Source: Gammaproteobacteria bacterium (GTDB lineage: Bacteria > Pseudomonadota > Gammaproteobacteria > SZUA-152). From it: a DNA stretch of 12,596 nucleotides. Location of the stretch: the NCBI GenBank assembly GCA_030617485.1, contig JAUWVK010000035.1, positions 1 through 12,596 on the forward strand, read 5' to 3'. A program made the translations under genes and the position numbers. The number at the start of each line of letters is the position of its first letter. The stretch's first letter is position 1. Shown piece after piece: positions 5,042-11,687 of this stretch. The notes below the pieces were generated by a model, which was not told the DNA's origin, ran no database searches, and saw only the letters and a list, made by a program, of their open reading frames with translations.

Positions 5042-6835
5042 ATGTGCGGACTATGCGGTGAATTACGATTTGACGGTTTGGCTCCTGAAAAGGCCACGCT
5101 GTCGCGCATGAATGAAAAACTGGCTCGGCGTGGGCCGGATGATGAAGGTGTGTTTATCACTGGATCAATGGGATTTGGGCATCGTCGTTTGTCAATAATC
5201 GATCTTTCTGAACGCTCCCATCAACCCATGGTGGATGAAGAACTAGGATTATCCCTGGTGTTCAATGGCACCATCTATAACTACAAAGAATTACGTGTTG
5301 AATTAAAAGAAGCGGGTTACCAATTTTTCTCCGAAGGTGACACCGAGGTAATTATCAAAGCATTCCACCATTGGGGTGATGATTGTGTAGAAAAAATGCA
5401 TGGCATGTTTGCTTTTGCAATATGGAGTGAAAAACAACAACGCTTGTTTCTGGCTCGTGACCGACTGGGAATCAAGCCGTTATATTTTTGCAAAAATGAA
5501 AAGACGTTTCGTTTTGCTTCCAATATACAGGCTTTGCTTGCAGCGGGTGGTGTCGATACTGACGTTGATCCGGTAGGCCTGCATCATCAACTGACTTTGC
5601 ACGCCGTCATTCCCGCACCGCACACCATTCTTAAAGGTGTCCGCAAGCTTGCGCCGGGACATGTGATGGTTCTTGATAAGGAAAGTGGAAAAAATGGTTC
5701 AACTGAGCAACATTCATATTGGCATTTAAAAGCAGAGCGGCCTTCTGAGGCTCGCCACGAAATAGAATGGACGCAGTTGGTACATGATGCATTGCGCAAA
5801 GCTGTTGAAAGACGCTTAACCGTTGCTGATGTTCCGGTGGGCGTATTGTTGTCTGGCGGGCTTGATTCCAGTTTGTTAGTGGGTCTGTTGGCCGAGGCTG
5901 GAGTAAAAGACTTACGGACTTTTTCAATTGGCTTTGAAGATGTCGCTGGTGAGGCAGGCAACGAGTTTGAATATTCTGATGCCGTGGTGGATCGTTTTGA
6001 TACCCGCCATCAGAAGATACACATTGCCAACAGCGAGGTATTACCGCACTTGCCTGATGCGGTACGCAACATGGCCGAGCCGATGGTAGGGCAGGATGCT
6101 GTGGCTTTTTATCTGTTGGCCGAACGAGTGTCGCAGGATGTAAAAGTCGTACAAAGTGGTCAGGGCGCCGATGAGGTATTTGGTGGCTATTTCTGGTACC
6201 CACAAATGAATGCGGATGAAGGCTCTGATCTGGATCGATTTCGCAATCATTATTTTGATCGCACACACAGTGAATTTCTCGAAAGTGTGAATTCAAAATA
6301 CCGGGGTGAAGATTTCACTTCGCTCTTAGTGCAAGAGCATTTGTCACTGAAGGGTGCGGATACATTCCTGGATCGTGTCTTGCGTTTTGATGTGACGACA
6401 CTCATCGTCGATGACCCGGTCAAGCGCGTTGATAACATGACCATGGCCTGGGGTCTGGAAGCACGGGTGCCATTCCTGGATCATGAACTGGTGGAACTGG
6501 TGATGTCGATGCCGCCAGAGCTGAAGCTTAAATCTGATGGTAAACACATCCTTAAAAATATCGCCCGCGGCCTGATTCCCGATTCGGTGATTGATCGGCC
6601 CAAGGGATATTTCCCCATGCCCGCTTTAAAATATGTGCGTGGTGAGTTTCTGGAGTTTATGCGCGATATTCTCGAGTCCTCAGCCTGCCGCCAGCGCGGT
6701 ATTTTTGAACGATCTTATATCGATAAATTGTTGGCTGTGCCAGATCAATATTTCACCAAGTTGCAGGGCAGTAAACTGTGGCATATGGCTTTGCTGGAGT
6801 TATGGTTCCAACTGAACGTGGATGACAATTCCTGA
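5042..6835 (+). CDS. asnO: N-acetylglutaminylglutamine amidotransferase (AsnO-type)
   Basis: A 597-residue class-II glutamine amidotransferase and asparagine-synthase fusion. The N-terminal Ntn domain begins MCGLCGELRF, with Cys2 as the glutaminase nucleophile, then HRRLSIIDLS (48-56), FNGTIYNYKELR (74-85) and GDTE (99-102). The synthetase domain has the ATP pyrophosphate loop SGGLDSS (271-277) and GQGADEVFGGY (373-383). The fine pattern (RFDGLAP, HAVIPAPHTILKGVRKLAPG, QDAVAFYLLAERVSQDVKVVQSGQGADE) matches the enzyme that amidates N-acetylglutaminylglutamine to make the osmoprotectant NAGGN, more closely than AsnB. Length is typical. Its usual partner, the N-acetylglutaminylglutamine synthetase (ngg), is not next to it: grxD follows after about 170 bp. 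GAGG about 10 nt upstream is a modest ribosome site. A general asparagine synthase is the alternative. Confidence 0.85.
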   Translation: MCGLCGELRFDGLAPEKATLSRMNEKLARRGPDDEGVFITGSMGFGHRRLSIIDLSERSHQPMVDEELGLSLVFNGTIYNYKELRVELKEAGYQFFSEGDTEVIIKAFHHWGDDCVEKMHGMFAFAIWSEKQQRLFLARDRLGIKPLYFCKNEKTFRFASNIQALLAAGGVDTDVDPVGLHHQLTLHAVIPAPHTILKGVRKLAPGHVMVLDKESGKNGSTEQHSYWHLKAERPSEARHEIEWTQLVHDALRKAVERRLTVADVPVGVLLSGGLDSSLLVGLLAEAGVKDLRTFSIGFEDVAGEAGNEFEYSDAVVDRFDTRHQKIHIANSEVLPHLPDAVRNMAEPMVGQDAVAFYLLAERVSQDVKVVQSGQGADEVFGGYFWYPQMNADEGSDLDRFRNHYFDRTHSEFLESVNSKYRGEDFTSLLVQEHLSLKGADTFLDRVLRFDVTTLIVDDPVKRVDNMTMAWGLEARVPFLDHELVELVMSMPPELKLKSDGKHILKNIARGLIPDSVIDRPKGYFPMPALKYVRGEFLEFMRDILESSACRQRGIFERSYIDKLLAVPDQYFTKLQGSKLWHMALLELWFQLNVDDNS

Positions 6836-7004
6836 CTAAAATGCTATGGTACTGAAAAGGGTATTGAAATTCGGGCTGAGTGCCCACATATCCTATACAA
6901 TCCGTAAGTGATTCCAGAGCGGTCTATATTTAGGTAATACAGGTACTTTCGTACCAAATTAGCCGATTCAAATTTAATTAAAGAGAAATGAGGTCTTATT
7001 AATA

Positions 7005-7340
7005 ATGGACGTTTTAGAGCGTATTAAACAACAAGTTGAGAGTAGCCCTGTCGTTGTCTACATGAAAGGCACACCACAATTGCCACAGTGTGGTTTTTCT
7101 AGTCGCACAGCTCAGGCATTACAAGCATGTGAGCAAGAGTTTGCGTATGTGAATGTGTTGGCGGATCCTGAGATTTTTGAAAACCTGCCGCGCTATGCTG
7201 ACTGGCCAACTTTTCCACAGGTGTACATCAACGGTGAATTAATTGGTGGTTGTGATATTACCCTGGAGTTATTTCAGCAGGGCGAGCTTAAGAAAATGAT
7301 GTCAGAAGCGAATACAGGCTCACAAGTCGCTGAAGGTTAA
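7005..7340 (+). CDS. grxD: Monothiol glutaredoxin 4 (CGFS type)
   Basis: A 111-residue monothiol glutaredoxin that binds and transfers [2Fe-2S] clusters with glutathione, usually with BolA-type partners. Diagnostic residues are Lys21 in YMKGTP, the CGFS active site at 29-32, the cis-proline segment WPTFPQVYI (67-75) and GGCD (81-84). Length is normal. A GAGGT ribosome site lies about 11 nt upstream, which is rather long spacing. It converges with rnt across a strong terminator. In pseudomonads grxD also lies near rnt and pyrC, so the neighbourhood is ancestral. Confidence 0.96.
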   Translation: MDVLERIKQQVESSPVVVYMKGTPQLPQCGFSSRTAQALQACEQEFAYVNVLADPEIFENLPRYADWPTFPQVYINGELIGGCDITLELFQQGELKKMMSEANTGSQVAEG

Positions 7341-7387
7341 TTATTGAACTACGATTTTTGAACTACGATAATGACAATTATCAAAGT

Positions 7388-7417
7388 AAAAAGGCGGCCT
7401 GTTTAGGCCGCTTTTTT
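7388..7417. terminator. Bidirectional terminator between grxD and rnt
   Basis: GCGGCCT (7394-7400) and AGGCCGC (7405-7411) form a 7-bp GC-rich stem with a GTTT loop. It is flanked by five A residues on the left and six T residues on the right, so it can end transcripts from both grxD (plus) and pyrC-rnt (minus). Confidence 0.9.
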
Positions 7418-7453
7418 ATTGGAAATTTTTCAGAAAATATTTTCTAAATCGGG

Positions 7454-8095
7454 TTAACGGGGTTCACCGCCCAGTGCCTTCCATTTATTAACCATGGCGC
7501 AAAAAAGCTCCGCAGTTTTTTCCGTATCGTAAACAGCGGAATGTGCCTCGCTATTATCCCACTCAATTCCCGCTGCACTTATTGCACGGGCTAGTACGGT
7601 TTGGCCGTAGACCAGGCCACCGAGAGTAGCCGTGTCGAATGTGCTGAATTGGTGAAATGGATTGCGTTTAATTTTGGTACGCTCCACTGCCGCTTTAACA
7701 AAGGAAAGATCGAATGCAGGATTATGGCCAACCAGTATGGCCCGAGTGCAGCCGCTTTCTTTTACCGCGGCACGTACTGGCGCAAAAATTTTTCGAAGCG
7801 CTTCAGCCTCTTCCACGTCAATACGGAATGGGTGGTGTGGGTCGATGCCGGTAAAGGCCAGTGCTGCTGCATCCAGGTTGGCGCCGGGAAAAGGTTTGAC
7901 GTGTGCGCTATGTGTTTCATGCGGCTGCAGGTTGCCATTGAGATCCATGCGTAGGGTGACAGCTGCTATTTCCAGCAGCGCATCGGTTTCGGCATTAAAG
8001 CCTGCTGTTTCTACGTCTACGACTACGGGCAGAAAACCGCGAAAACGCTCTGCGATGGCTGGTTTCATAGGAGGTGAATTTAACTCACTGTCCAT
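7454..8095 (-). CDS. rnt: Ribonuclease T
   Basis: A 213-residue DEDDh 3'-5' exoribonuclease that trims tRNA 3' ends (CCA turnover) and matures other stable RNAs. The catalytic set is visible: Asp27 and Glu29 in [10 protein letters not shown], Asp129 in [10 protein letters not shown], and His185 and Asp190 in [18 protein letters not shown]. These match the E. coli RNase T catalytic residues with a constant offset of four. Length is normal. The start at 8095 lies inside the last codons of pyrC (16-nt overlap) and has GGGAGA about 9 nt upstream; an internal ATG at 8068 has no ribosome site. Translation is probably coupled to pyrC in a two-gene operon. Confidence 0.96.
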   Translation of the reverse strand: MDSELNSPPMKPAIAERFRGFLPVVVDVETAGFNAETDALLEIAAVTLRMDLNGNLQPHETHSAHVKPFPGANLDAAALAFTGIDPHHPFRIDVEEAEALRKIFAPVRAAVKESGCTRAILVGHNPAFDLSFVKAAVERTKIKRNPFHQFSTFDTATLGGLVYGQTVLARAISAAGIEWDNSEAHSAVYDTEKTAELFCAMVNKWKALGGEPR

Positions 8096-9111
8096 TCTAA
8101 CGTTTCTCCCGCAAAAAATGGCACCAGCGTTTTTTCGCCGAAGGAAATCTCTGTGGGGATTTCCAGTTTAGTTTTACTGAGCGTTAGCTGTTGAGTATTT
8201 CGAGGCAGGTTGTAAAAGTCAGCCCCATAAAAACTGGCAAAACCTTCCAGCTTGTCGAGTGAGCCCGCCTGTTCAAAAGCAGTGGCATAAAATTCCACTG
8301 CAGAAAAAGCGCTAAAAATGCCGGCGCAACCGCAGCTGGATTCCTTATCATTTTTAGCATGGGGTGCGCTATCAGTGCCCAGGAAAAATTTTGGGTTACC
8401 GCTGGTGGCAGCTTTGAGTAAAACCTCACGATGGGTTTCGCGTTTCAATACTGGCAGGCAATAATTGTGTGGGTGAATACCTCCCACCAACATGGCATTA
8501 CGATTTAATAATAAATGTTGTGGCGTCATCGTTGCGGCGATGTTGTCATTACTCTCTGTTACGAATTGAACAGCGTCAGCGGTAGTAATGTGTTCAAAAA
8601 CCACTTTTAATTTTGGGTGGCGCTCAATCAGTGGCGCCAACTGTTGATCAATAAAAACTTTTTCACGATCAAATATATCAATTGATGGGTGAGTAACCTC
8701 TCCATGCACTAACAGGGGCAGGCCGTGTTGTTCCATTGCTGAGAGGGCAGCCTCAGTTTTTTTCAGATCAGTGACGCCACTTTCGGAATTGGTGGTTGCA
8801 CCCGCTGGATAATATTTTACGGCATGGATTAAGCCGCTGTCTTTTGCTTTTTTAATTTCTGCTGCTGGTGTGTTGTCCGTTAAGTACAAAGTCATTAATG
8901 GCTGGAATGAATTATTTTCAGGCAGGGCGGACAGAATACGGTTTCTATATGCCAAAGCTTCGGCTGTGGTTGTCACCGGAGTTTTGAGATTAGGCATGAT
9001 AATGGCGCGACCAAACTGGCGTGCCGTAAAACCGATAACGCTGGCCATAACATCGTTGTCGCGTACGTGCAGGTGCCAGTCATCAGGTTGGGTTATTGTT
9101 AGTTGATTCAT
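8080..9111 (-). CDS. pyrC: Dihydroorotase (class II, PyrC)
   Basis: A 343-residue zinc amidohydrolase that interconverts carbamoyl-aspartate and dihydroorotate, the third step of pyrimidine synthesis. Metal and active-site residues are His13 and His15 in DWHLHVR, Lys99 in [12 protein letters not shown] (the carbamylated lysine), His136 in LLVHGEV, His174 in FEHITT and Asp247 in GTDSAPH. Length fits the homodimeric E. coli type. The start at 9111 gives the expected N terminus, but no clear Shine-Dalgarno sequence precedes it (the upstream bases are ACGATTACTG). Translation may be weak or depend on mRNA structure. It is co-directional with and overlaps rnt, and is divergent from rsmE. Confidence 0.97.
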   Translation of the reverse strand: MNQLTITQPDDWHLHVRDNDVMASVIGFTARQFGRAIIMPNLKTPVTTTAEALAYRNRILSALPENNSFQPLMTLYLTDNTPAAEIKKAKDSGLIHAVKYYPAGATTNSESGVTDLKKTEAALSAMEQHGLPLLVHGEVTHPSIDIFDREKVFIDQQLAPLIERHPKLKVVFEHITTADAVQFVTESNDNIAATMTPQHLLLNRNAMLVGGIHPHNYCLPVLKRETHREVLLKAATSGNPKFFLGTDSAPHAKNDKESSCGCAGIFSAFSAVEFYATAFEQAGSLDKLEGFASFYGADFYNLPRNTQQLTLSKTKLEIPTEISFGEKTLVPFFAGETLEWTVS

Positions 9112-9137
9112 CAGTAATCGTGAACACGAATTTGTTT

Positions 9138-9166
9138 AGATAATGTGCCGCATTATGCCATGTAAA
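9138..9166 (-). promoter_or_regulatory. Candidate pyrC promoter
   Basis: On the minus strand, TTTACA (9166-9161) and TTATCT (9143-9138) are 17 bp apart. The -35 box is good and the -10 box poor. Transcription would start near 9131, about 20 nt before pyrC. Weak support. Confidence 0.3.
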
Positions 9167-9168
9167 TG

Positions 9169-9194
9169 CTCTTTGTTGAGACTGTTTGTTGAGA
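9169..9194. repeat. 13-bp tandem direct repeat between pyrC and rsmE
   Basis: CTCTTTGTTGAGA (9169-9181) is followed directly by CTGTTTGTTGAGA (9182-9194), matching at 12 of 13 positions. The second unit supplies the -35 box of the rsmE promoter, and the pair ends just upstream of the candidate pyrC -35 box. This is a layout expected for a tandem regulator site, but no regulator is recognised. Confidence 0.5.
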
Positions 9195-9217
9195 CATAGT
9201 CTGAGCGCAGCCATAAT
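9189..9217 (+). promoter_or_regulatory. Sigma70-type promoter for rsmE
   Basis: TTGAGA (9189-9194) and CATAAT (9212-9217) are separated by 17 bp, each with five of six consensus matches. The predicted start is near 9224, giving a 5' leader of about 54 nt. Confidence 0.55.
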
Positions 9218-9277
9218 ACTCTCATTGACCCATGACCCTAATGTCTTAGCCAATACCTTCAACAACAGGAGCCAGCT

Positions 9278-10078
9278 GTGCGAGTTCCCAGAATTTACCA
9301 ACCGATAGCGTTGTCCAGTGGCCAGGTTATTGATCTGGATGCCCAGGCAATAGCACACCTTACCAAAGTACTTCGCCTGCGAGTGGGTGATGCGTTGGTG
9401 GTCTTTAATGGTGGTAGAGGAGAGTACGAGGCGGTCGTCTCATCGATAGAGCGGCGATCCGTCAGCATTCAGCTGGGCGAAGCGCTCGACCGAAATGTGG
9501 AATCTACGCTGGAGCTGGTATTAGTGCAGGGAGTTTCGCGTGGGGAACGTATGGATTACACGGTACAAAAGGCAGTGGAGCTAGGTGTGAACGAAATTGT
9601 GCCGGTTAATACCGAGCGTACCGTGGTGAATTTAAAGGGTGATCGACAGATCCGCAGACAGCAACATTGGCAAGCCGTGGTCAATGGCGCGTGTGAACAA
9701 AGCGGCCGTAATGTGGTACCGGAAGTTAAACCCATTGTGCCCTTTCAGTCGTGGCTCGACGAATCAGGCGAAGGCCCAGGTCTCAAGCTAGTGCTTCATC
9801 ATCGAGCGGAGACCTCGTTGGCTGACCTGCCGAGACCCGATGGGCCAGTGACTATATTGATTGGCCCTGAAGGTGGTCTGGCGCCCTCAGAAATTGATGC
9901 AGCAAAATCGGCAGGTTTTCTCCCCTTACGTCTTGGGCCGCGGGTTTTACGCACCGAAACGGCAGCAGTGGCGGCACTGTCAGTATTGCAGTGGTTGTGG
10001 GGAGACTTTAGTAATAGTTGTAACAATGACTCTGGTGATGATACTTCTGGTAACGATACTTTGCCGGAATCGATATGA
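9278..10078 (+). CDS. rsmE: 16S rRNA m3U1498 methyltransferase RsmE
   Basis: A 266-residue SPOUT-class methyltransferase that makes m3U1498 in 16S rRNA. It begins with a GTG codon preceded by AGGAG at 6 nt, and the protein starts MRVPRIY as usual for RsmE. An N-terminal PUA-like domain (1-70) is followed by the SPOUT knot, with KAVELGV (98-104), EQSGR (140-144), the SAM-binding IGPEGG (195-200) and LGPRVLRTETA (219-229). After the normal end (about residue 244) there is an odd tail of some 22 residues rich in Asn, Asp, Ser and Gly, encoded by imperfect 15-bp repeats. The TGA stop overlaps the next ATG (ATGA), so the following gene is coupled. Confidence 0.95.
   Translation: MRVPRIYQPIALSSGQVIDLDAQAIAHLTKVLRLRVGDALVVFNGGRGEYEAVVSSIERRSVSIQLGEALDRNVESTLELVLVQGVSRGERMDYTVQKAVELGVNEIVPVNTERTVVNLKGDRQIRRQQHWQAVVNGACEQSGRNVVPEVKPIVPFQSWLDESGEGPGLKLVLHHRAETSLADLPRPDGPVTILIGPEGGLAPSEIDAAKSAGFLPLRLGPRVLRTETAAVAALSVLQWLWGDFSNSCNNDSGDDTSGNDTLPESI
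10025..10060 (+). repeat. Imperfect 15-bp repeat encoding the RsmE tail
   Basis: Two 15-bp units (10025-10039 coding NDSGD, 10040-10054 coding DTSGN) and a partial third (DT) form a low-complexity acidic tail after the conserved RsmE fold. The DNA units share the TCTGGT core. This is a second case in the window of a repeat-grown C terminus. Confidence 0.45.
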
Positions 10079-10611
10079 ACGTCCTGCGATTCATGAAGCG
10101 TCTGGGGTTTCTCTCGCCACGGCAGCGACTGGAATGGTACCCACCCTTCTGGCTTATGCGGGTAAAAGTGCTGGAACTGGCAGATGACTGGTCATTTATA
10201 CGCCTGCGGCTGCCCCTCACGGCTTTTTCTCGAAATATGGGTGACAGCATGTTTGGCGGCTATCAGGCTGCAGTGGCAGACCCCATTGCTGCATTGGCGT
10301 GTGCGAAGCGATTCCCGGGGCATGATGTTTGGACTCGTGCCATGAGTATCGATTTTGTTGCAGTGGGAGACTCTGACCTGGAGTTGCGCTTTGAATTTGA
10401 CCTTGCAATTGATGCCAAAATCCGCGACGATCTCGCCGCTCGTGGGCGCAGCACCCCCAGGTTTGAATATGCATTTTATCGTGAGGATGGAAAATGCTGC
10501 AGTCGTATATGTAATACGGTCGCTATTCGGCCTGAGGGATATAAACCGCGCAACTTATCAGAAAATTCTGTGTCATATGACACTTCTGGGAAGGCCACAG
10601 AAGAGCTATAA
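10075..10611 (+). CDS. DUF4442/PaaI-like hotdog-fold thioesterase family protein
   Basis: A 178-residue cytoplasmic protein that looks like a DUF4442-type hotdog fold, related to acyl-CoA thioesterases. Recognisable parts are a basic N-terminal lead (RLGFLSPRQRLEWYPPFW), the hotdog helix segment NMGDSMFGGYQAAVADPIAALA (54-74), and the strand VWTRAMSIDFVAVGDSDLELRFEF (85-108) that follows it in this family. A C-terminal tail after about 155 is probably disordered. No catalytic residue can be assigned with confidence, and the substrate is unknown. Its ATG overlaps the rsmE stop, so it is the second gene of that operon. No clear intrinsic terminator follows. Confidence 0.7.
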   Translation: MNVLRFMKRLGFLSPRQRLEWYPPFWLMRVKVLELADDWSFIRLRLPLTAFSRNMGDSMFGGYQAAVADPIAALACAKRFPGHDVWTRAMSIDFVAVGDSDLELRFEFDLAIDAKIRDDLAARGRSTPRFEYAFYREDGKCCSRICNTVAIRPEGYKPRNLSENSVSYDTSGKATEEL

Positions 10612-10655
10612 TAGTGGAGTAATAACCACAATAAAAATACAAATATTAGATTGAT

Positions 10656-10680
10656 CCATCGGGGGATGGGCTATTTAGCC
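10656..10680. promoter_or_regulatory. Hairpin and GGCTATTTAGCC palindrome upstream of the XRE-PAS gene
   Basis: CCATC-GGGG-GATGG (10656-10669) overlaps a second inverted repeat, GGCTA-TT-TAGCC (10669-10680), about 80 nt before the regulator gene. XRE-type regulators often bind short palindromes near their own gene, so this is a possible autoregulatory site. The rest of 10612-10760 holds nothing I can name, and no convincing promoter boxes are seen. Confidence 0.25.
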
Positions 10681-10760
10681 AGGGTGATGCGAAATGATTG
10701 GCGTTAGCTGGTAGAGCACAGATTTCAGTTTAATAGATTGAGAAATAAGGGTGATGATTG

Positions 10761-11393
10761 ATGCGTGAACAAGAAACTTTTGCAGCTCGCTTATCCGGGC
10801 TGATTAATGAAAATAGCATTTCCCATGCGAAAGTGGGACGTGTCGTGGGTGTTTCTGGCCAGGCCGTTGGTAAATGGGCCAAGGGCGGGAATATTGAATA
10901 CGAGAACCTTCAGGCTTTGGCGACCCATTTTGGAGTCAACTGGGTTTGGCTGCGTTACGGTGATGATGCCATTACCGCTTTTAGTGAACGTCGCTCTGGT
11001 AGCAAAGTACGCCGTGCCGTTATCAAGAACATCATGGACAATGAAGAGCGTCAGCGTCTTGCGTTGAATGCTGTCAATATTGGCACCTGGGACCTGGATT
11101 TAATTGCTGATAATCTAGTGTTGTCTGATGCAGCCCAACAGCTGCTTGGCATAGAGCCGGGTAGTTTTCATGGGGATAAAGCAGACCTTCTGAATTGTGT
11201 TGATGCAGATGAGCGCAGTCAGGTGAAGGAGATTTTGACCCAGGTGATGGATAATCAGCTGGAAACCTTTGACTTCACCCACCGTCTGGCTGATTCAGGT
11301 CTTAAGCTCAGGCACCGCGGTAAGGTTGTAAAAGATGATATGGAGCGTCCAGTACGTGTTTTATGCGTTACTACTCCGGTGGAAAATAGCTAA
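10761..11393 (+). CDS. XRE-type DNA-binding regulator with C-terminal PAS domain
   Basis: A 210-residue one-component regulator. Residues 5-70 form an XRE/Cro-C1-like helix-turn-helix (HAKVGRVVGVSGQAVGKWAKG at 22-42, then the phage-repressor-like NLQALATHFGVNWVWLRYGD). A linker of about 25 residues (SERRSGSKVRRAVIKNI) leads to a PAS domain of the PAS_3 type at about 97-206 (ALNAVNIGTWDLDL, SDAAQQLLGIEPGSF, VDADERSQV, GKVVKDDMERPVRVLCVT). No kinase, cyclase or other output domain follows, so a signal sensed by PAS probably acts on DNA binding directly. I chose ATG 10761, with AAGGG 9 nt upstream; TTG at 10758 would add one residue. It stands alone upstream of aceE on the same strand; control of aceE is possible but unproven. 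Function and ligand are unknown. Confidence 0.8.
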   Translation: MREQETFAARLSGLINENSISHAKVGRVVGVSGQAVGKWAKGGNIEYENLQALATHFGVNWVWLRYGDDAITAFSERRSGSKVRRAVIKNIMDNEERQRLALNAVNIGTWDLDLIADNLVLSDAAQQLLGIEPGSFHGDKADLLNCVDADERSQVKEILTQVMDNQLETFDFTHRLADSGLKLRHRGKVVKDDMERPVRVLCVTTPVENS

Positions 11394-11431
11394 TTTCTCA
11401 CCCTTAGTTGCAGTATTCCACCGCGAGCAAA

Positions 11432-11489
11432 TCAGCCCAGGCAAGTTGAAAACCTGTTGTTTTTAAACGATTTTTGACCCTTGGGCTGA
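11432..11489. other. Long inverted repeat between the XRE-PAS gene and aceE
   Basis: TCAGCCCA (11432-11439) pairs with TGGGCTGA (11482-11489). Inside it, TTGAAAAC and GTTTTTAA (about 11445-11465) can form a second stem of 8 bp with one G-U pair. The whole could fold as one elongated hairpin. A proper U tract is missing on either side, so it is at best an atypical terminator for the regulator gene. Confidence 0.35.
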
Positions 11490-11510
11490 GTGGTTTCCCT
11501 AGCATATCGC

Positions 11511-11539
11511 TTGACCTAACCGAGCAAAACAACGATCAT
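11511..11539 (+). promoter_or_regulatory. Candidate sigma70-type promoter for aceE
   Basis: TTGACC (11511-11516, five of six matches) and GATCAT (11534-11539, four of six) lie 17 bp apart. Transcription would start near 11546 and give a leader of about 140 nt before the aceE ATG, containing the structures described in the next entry. No PdhR-like ATTGGT/ACCAAT operator is visible. Confidence 0.45.
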
Positions 11540-11563
11540 ACGCGCCTTTCAACGCTCAGACAT

Positions 11564-11660
11564 CCAACACTCAGGAAGTGCTTCGGGTGTGGGAGAGCTT
11601 TTTGTACCTGAGACCGCGCTGAAAGCCGATTCCACGTTTAGTTGGTTCGCCGCAGGTCTT
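11564..11660 (+). promoter_or_regulatory. Structured 5' leader RNA of aceE, candidate cis-regulatory element
   Basis: Two strong hairpins can be drawn. Hairpin 1: CC-a-ACACTC (11564-11572) with GGGTGT-GG (11585-11592), capped by GAA-GTGC-UUC. Hairpin 2: 11610-11615 pair with 11655-11660, GCG (11616-11618) with CGC (11651-11653), GAA (11621-11623) with TTC (11646-11648), and CCGATT (11626-11631) with AGTTGG (11640-11645) around an 8-nt loop, about 18 pairs in all. A competing stem CTCAGG (11570-11575) with CCTGAG (11607-11612) would break hairpin 1 and the base of hairpin 2. The structure ends 14 nt before the ribosome site GAGG (11675-11678). It matches no riboswitch consensus I know. Confidence 0.5.
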
Positions 11661-11687
11661 TAAAGAATTCTAACGAGGTTGGACCCA

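Noticed and set aside
5631..6296. A 221-codon minus-strand frame inside asnO
   Set aside because: It is antisense to the conserved synthetase domain, and its translation is low in recognisable structure, rich in His, Gln and Pro. It is a shadow frame.
6873..6890. GGGC-TGAGT-GCCC hairpin after asnO as a terminator
   Set aside because: The stem is 4 bp and no T tract follows, so it does not support an intrinsic terminator.
6942..6955. Small hairpin GGTAC-TTTC-GTACC upstream of grxD
   Set aside because: Only 5 bp and not clearly placed against a promoter. It could be an operator, but short palindromes of this size are expected by chance.
10612..10640. GTGG-CCAC hairpin after the thioesterase-like gene as a terminator
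   Set aside because: The stem is 4 bp with a large loop and is followed by A-rich rather than T-rich sequence.
10700..10725. A stretch resembling a tRNA D-arm (TTAGCTGGTAGAGCAC)
   Set aside because: The usual CAG-T part of the D loop is missing, and no acceptor stem, anticodon arm or T arm (GGTTCGAATCC) can be found around it. It is a chance resemblance or an unrecognisable remnant.
11585..11660. TPP- or glycine-riboswitch-like words (CTGAGA, GGGAGAG) in the aceE leader
   Set aside because: The words are present, but the remaining conserved core of either riboswitch (for TPP the GAACCUGAU and GCGUAGGGA parts; for glycine the CUCUCAGG and GGACAGAG parts) is missing or out of order.
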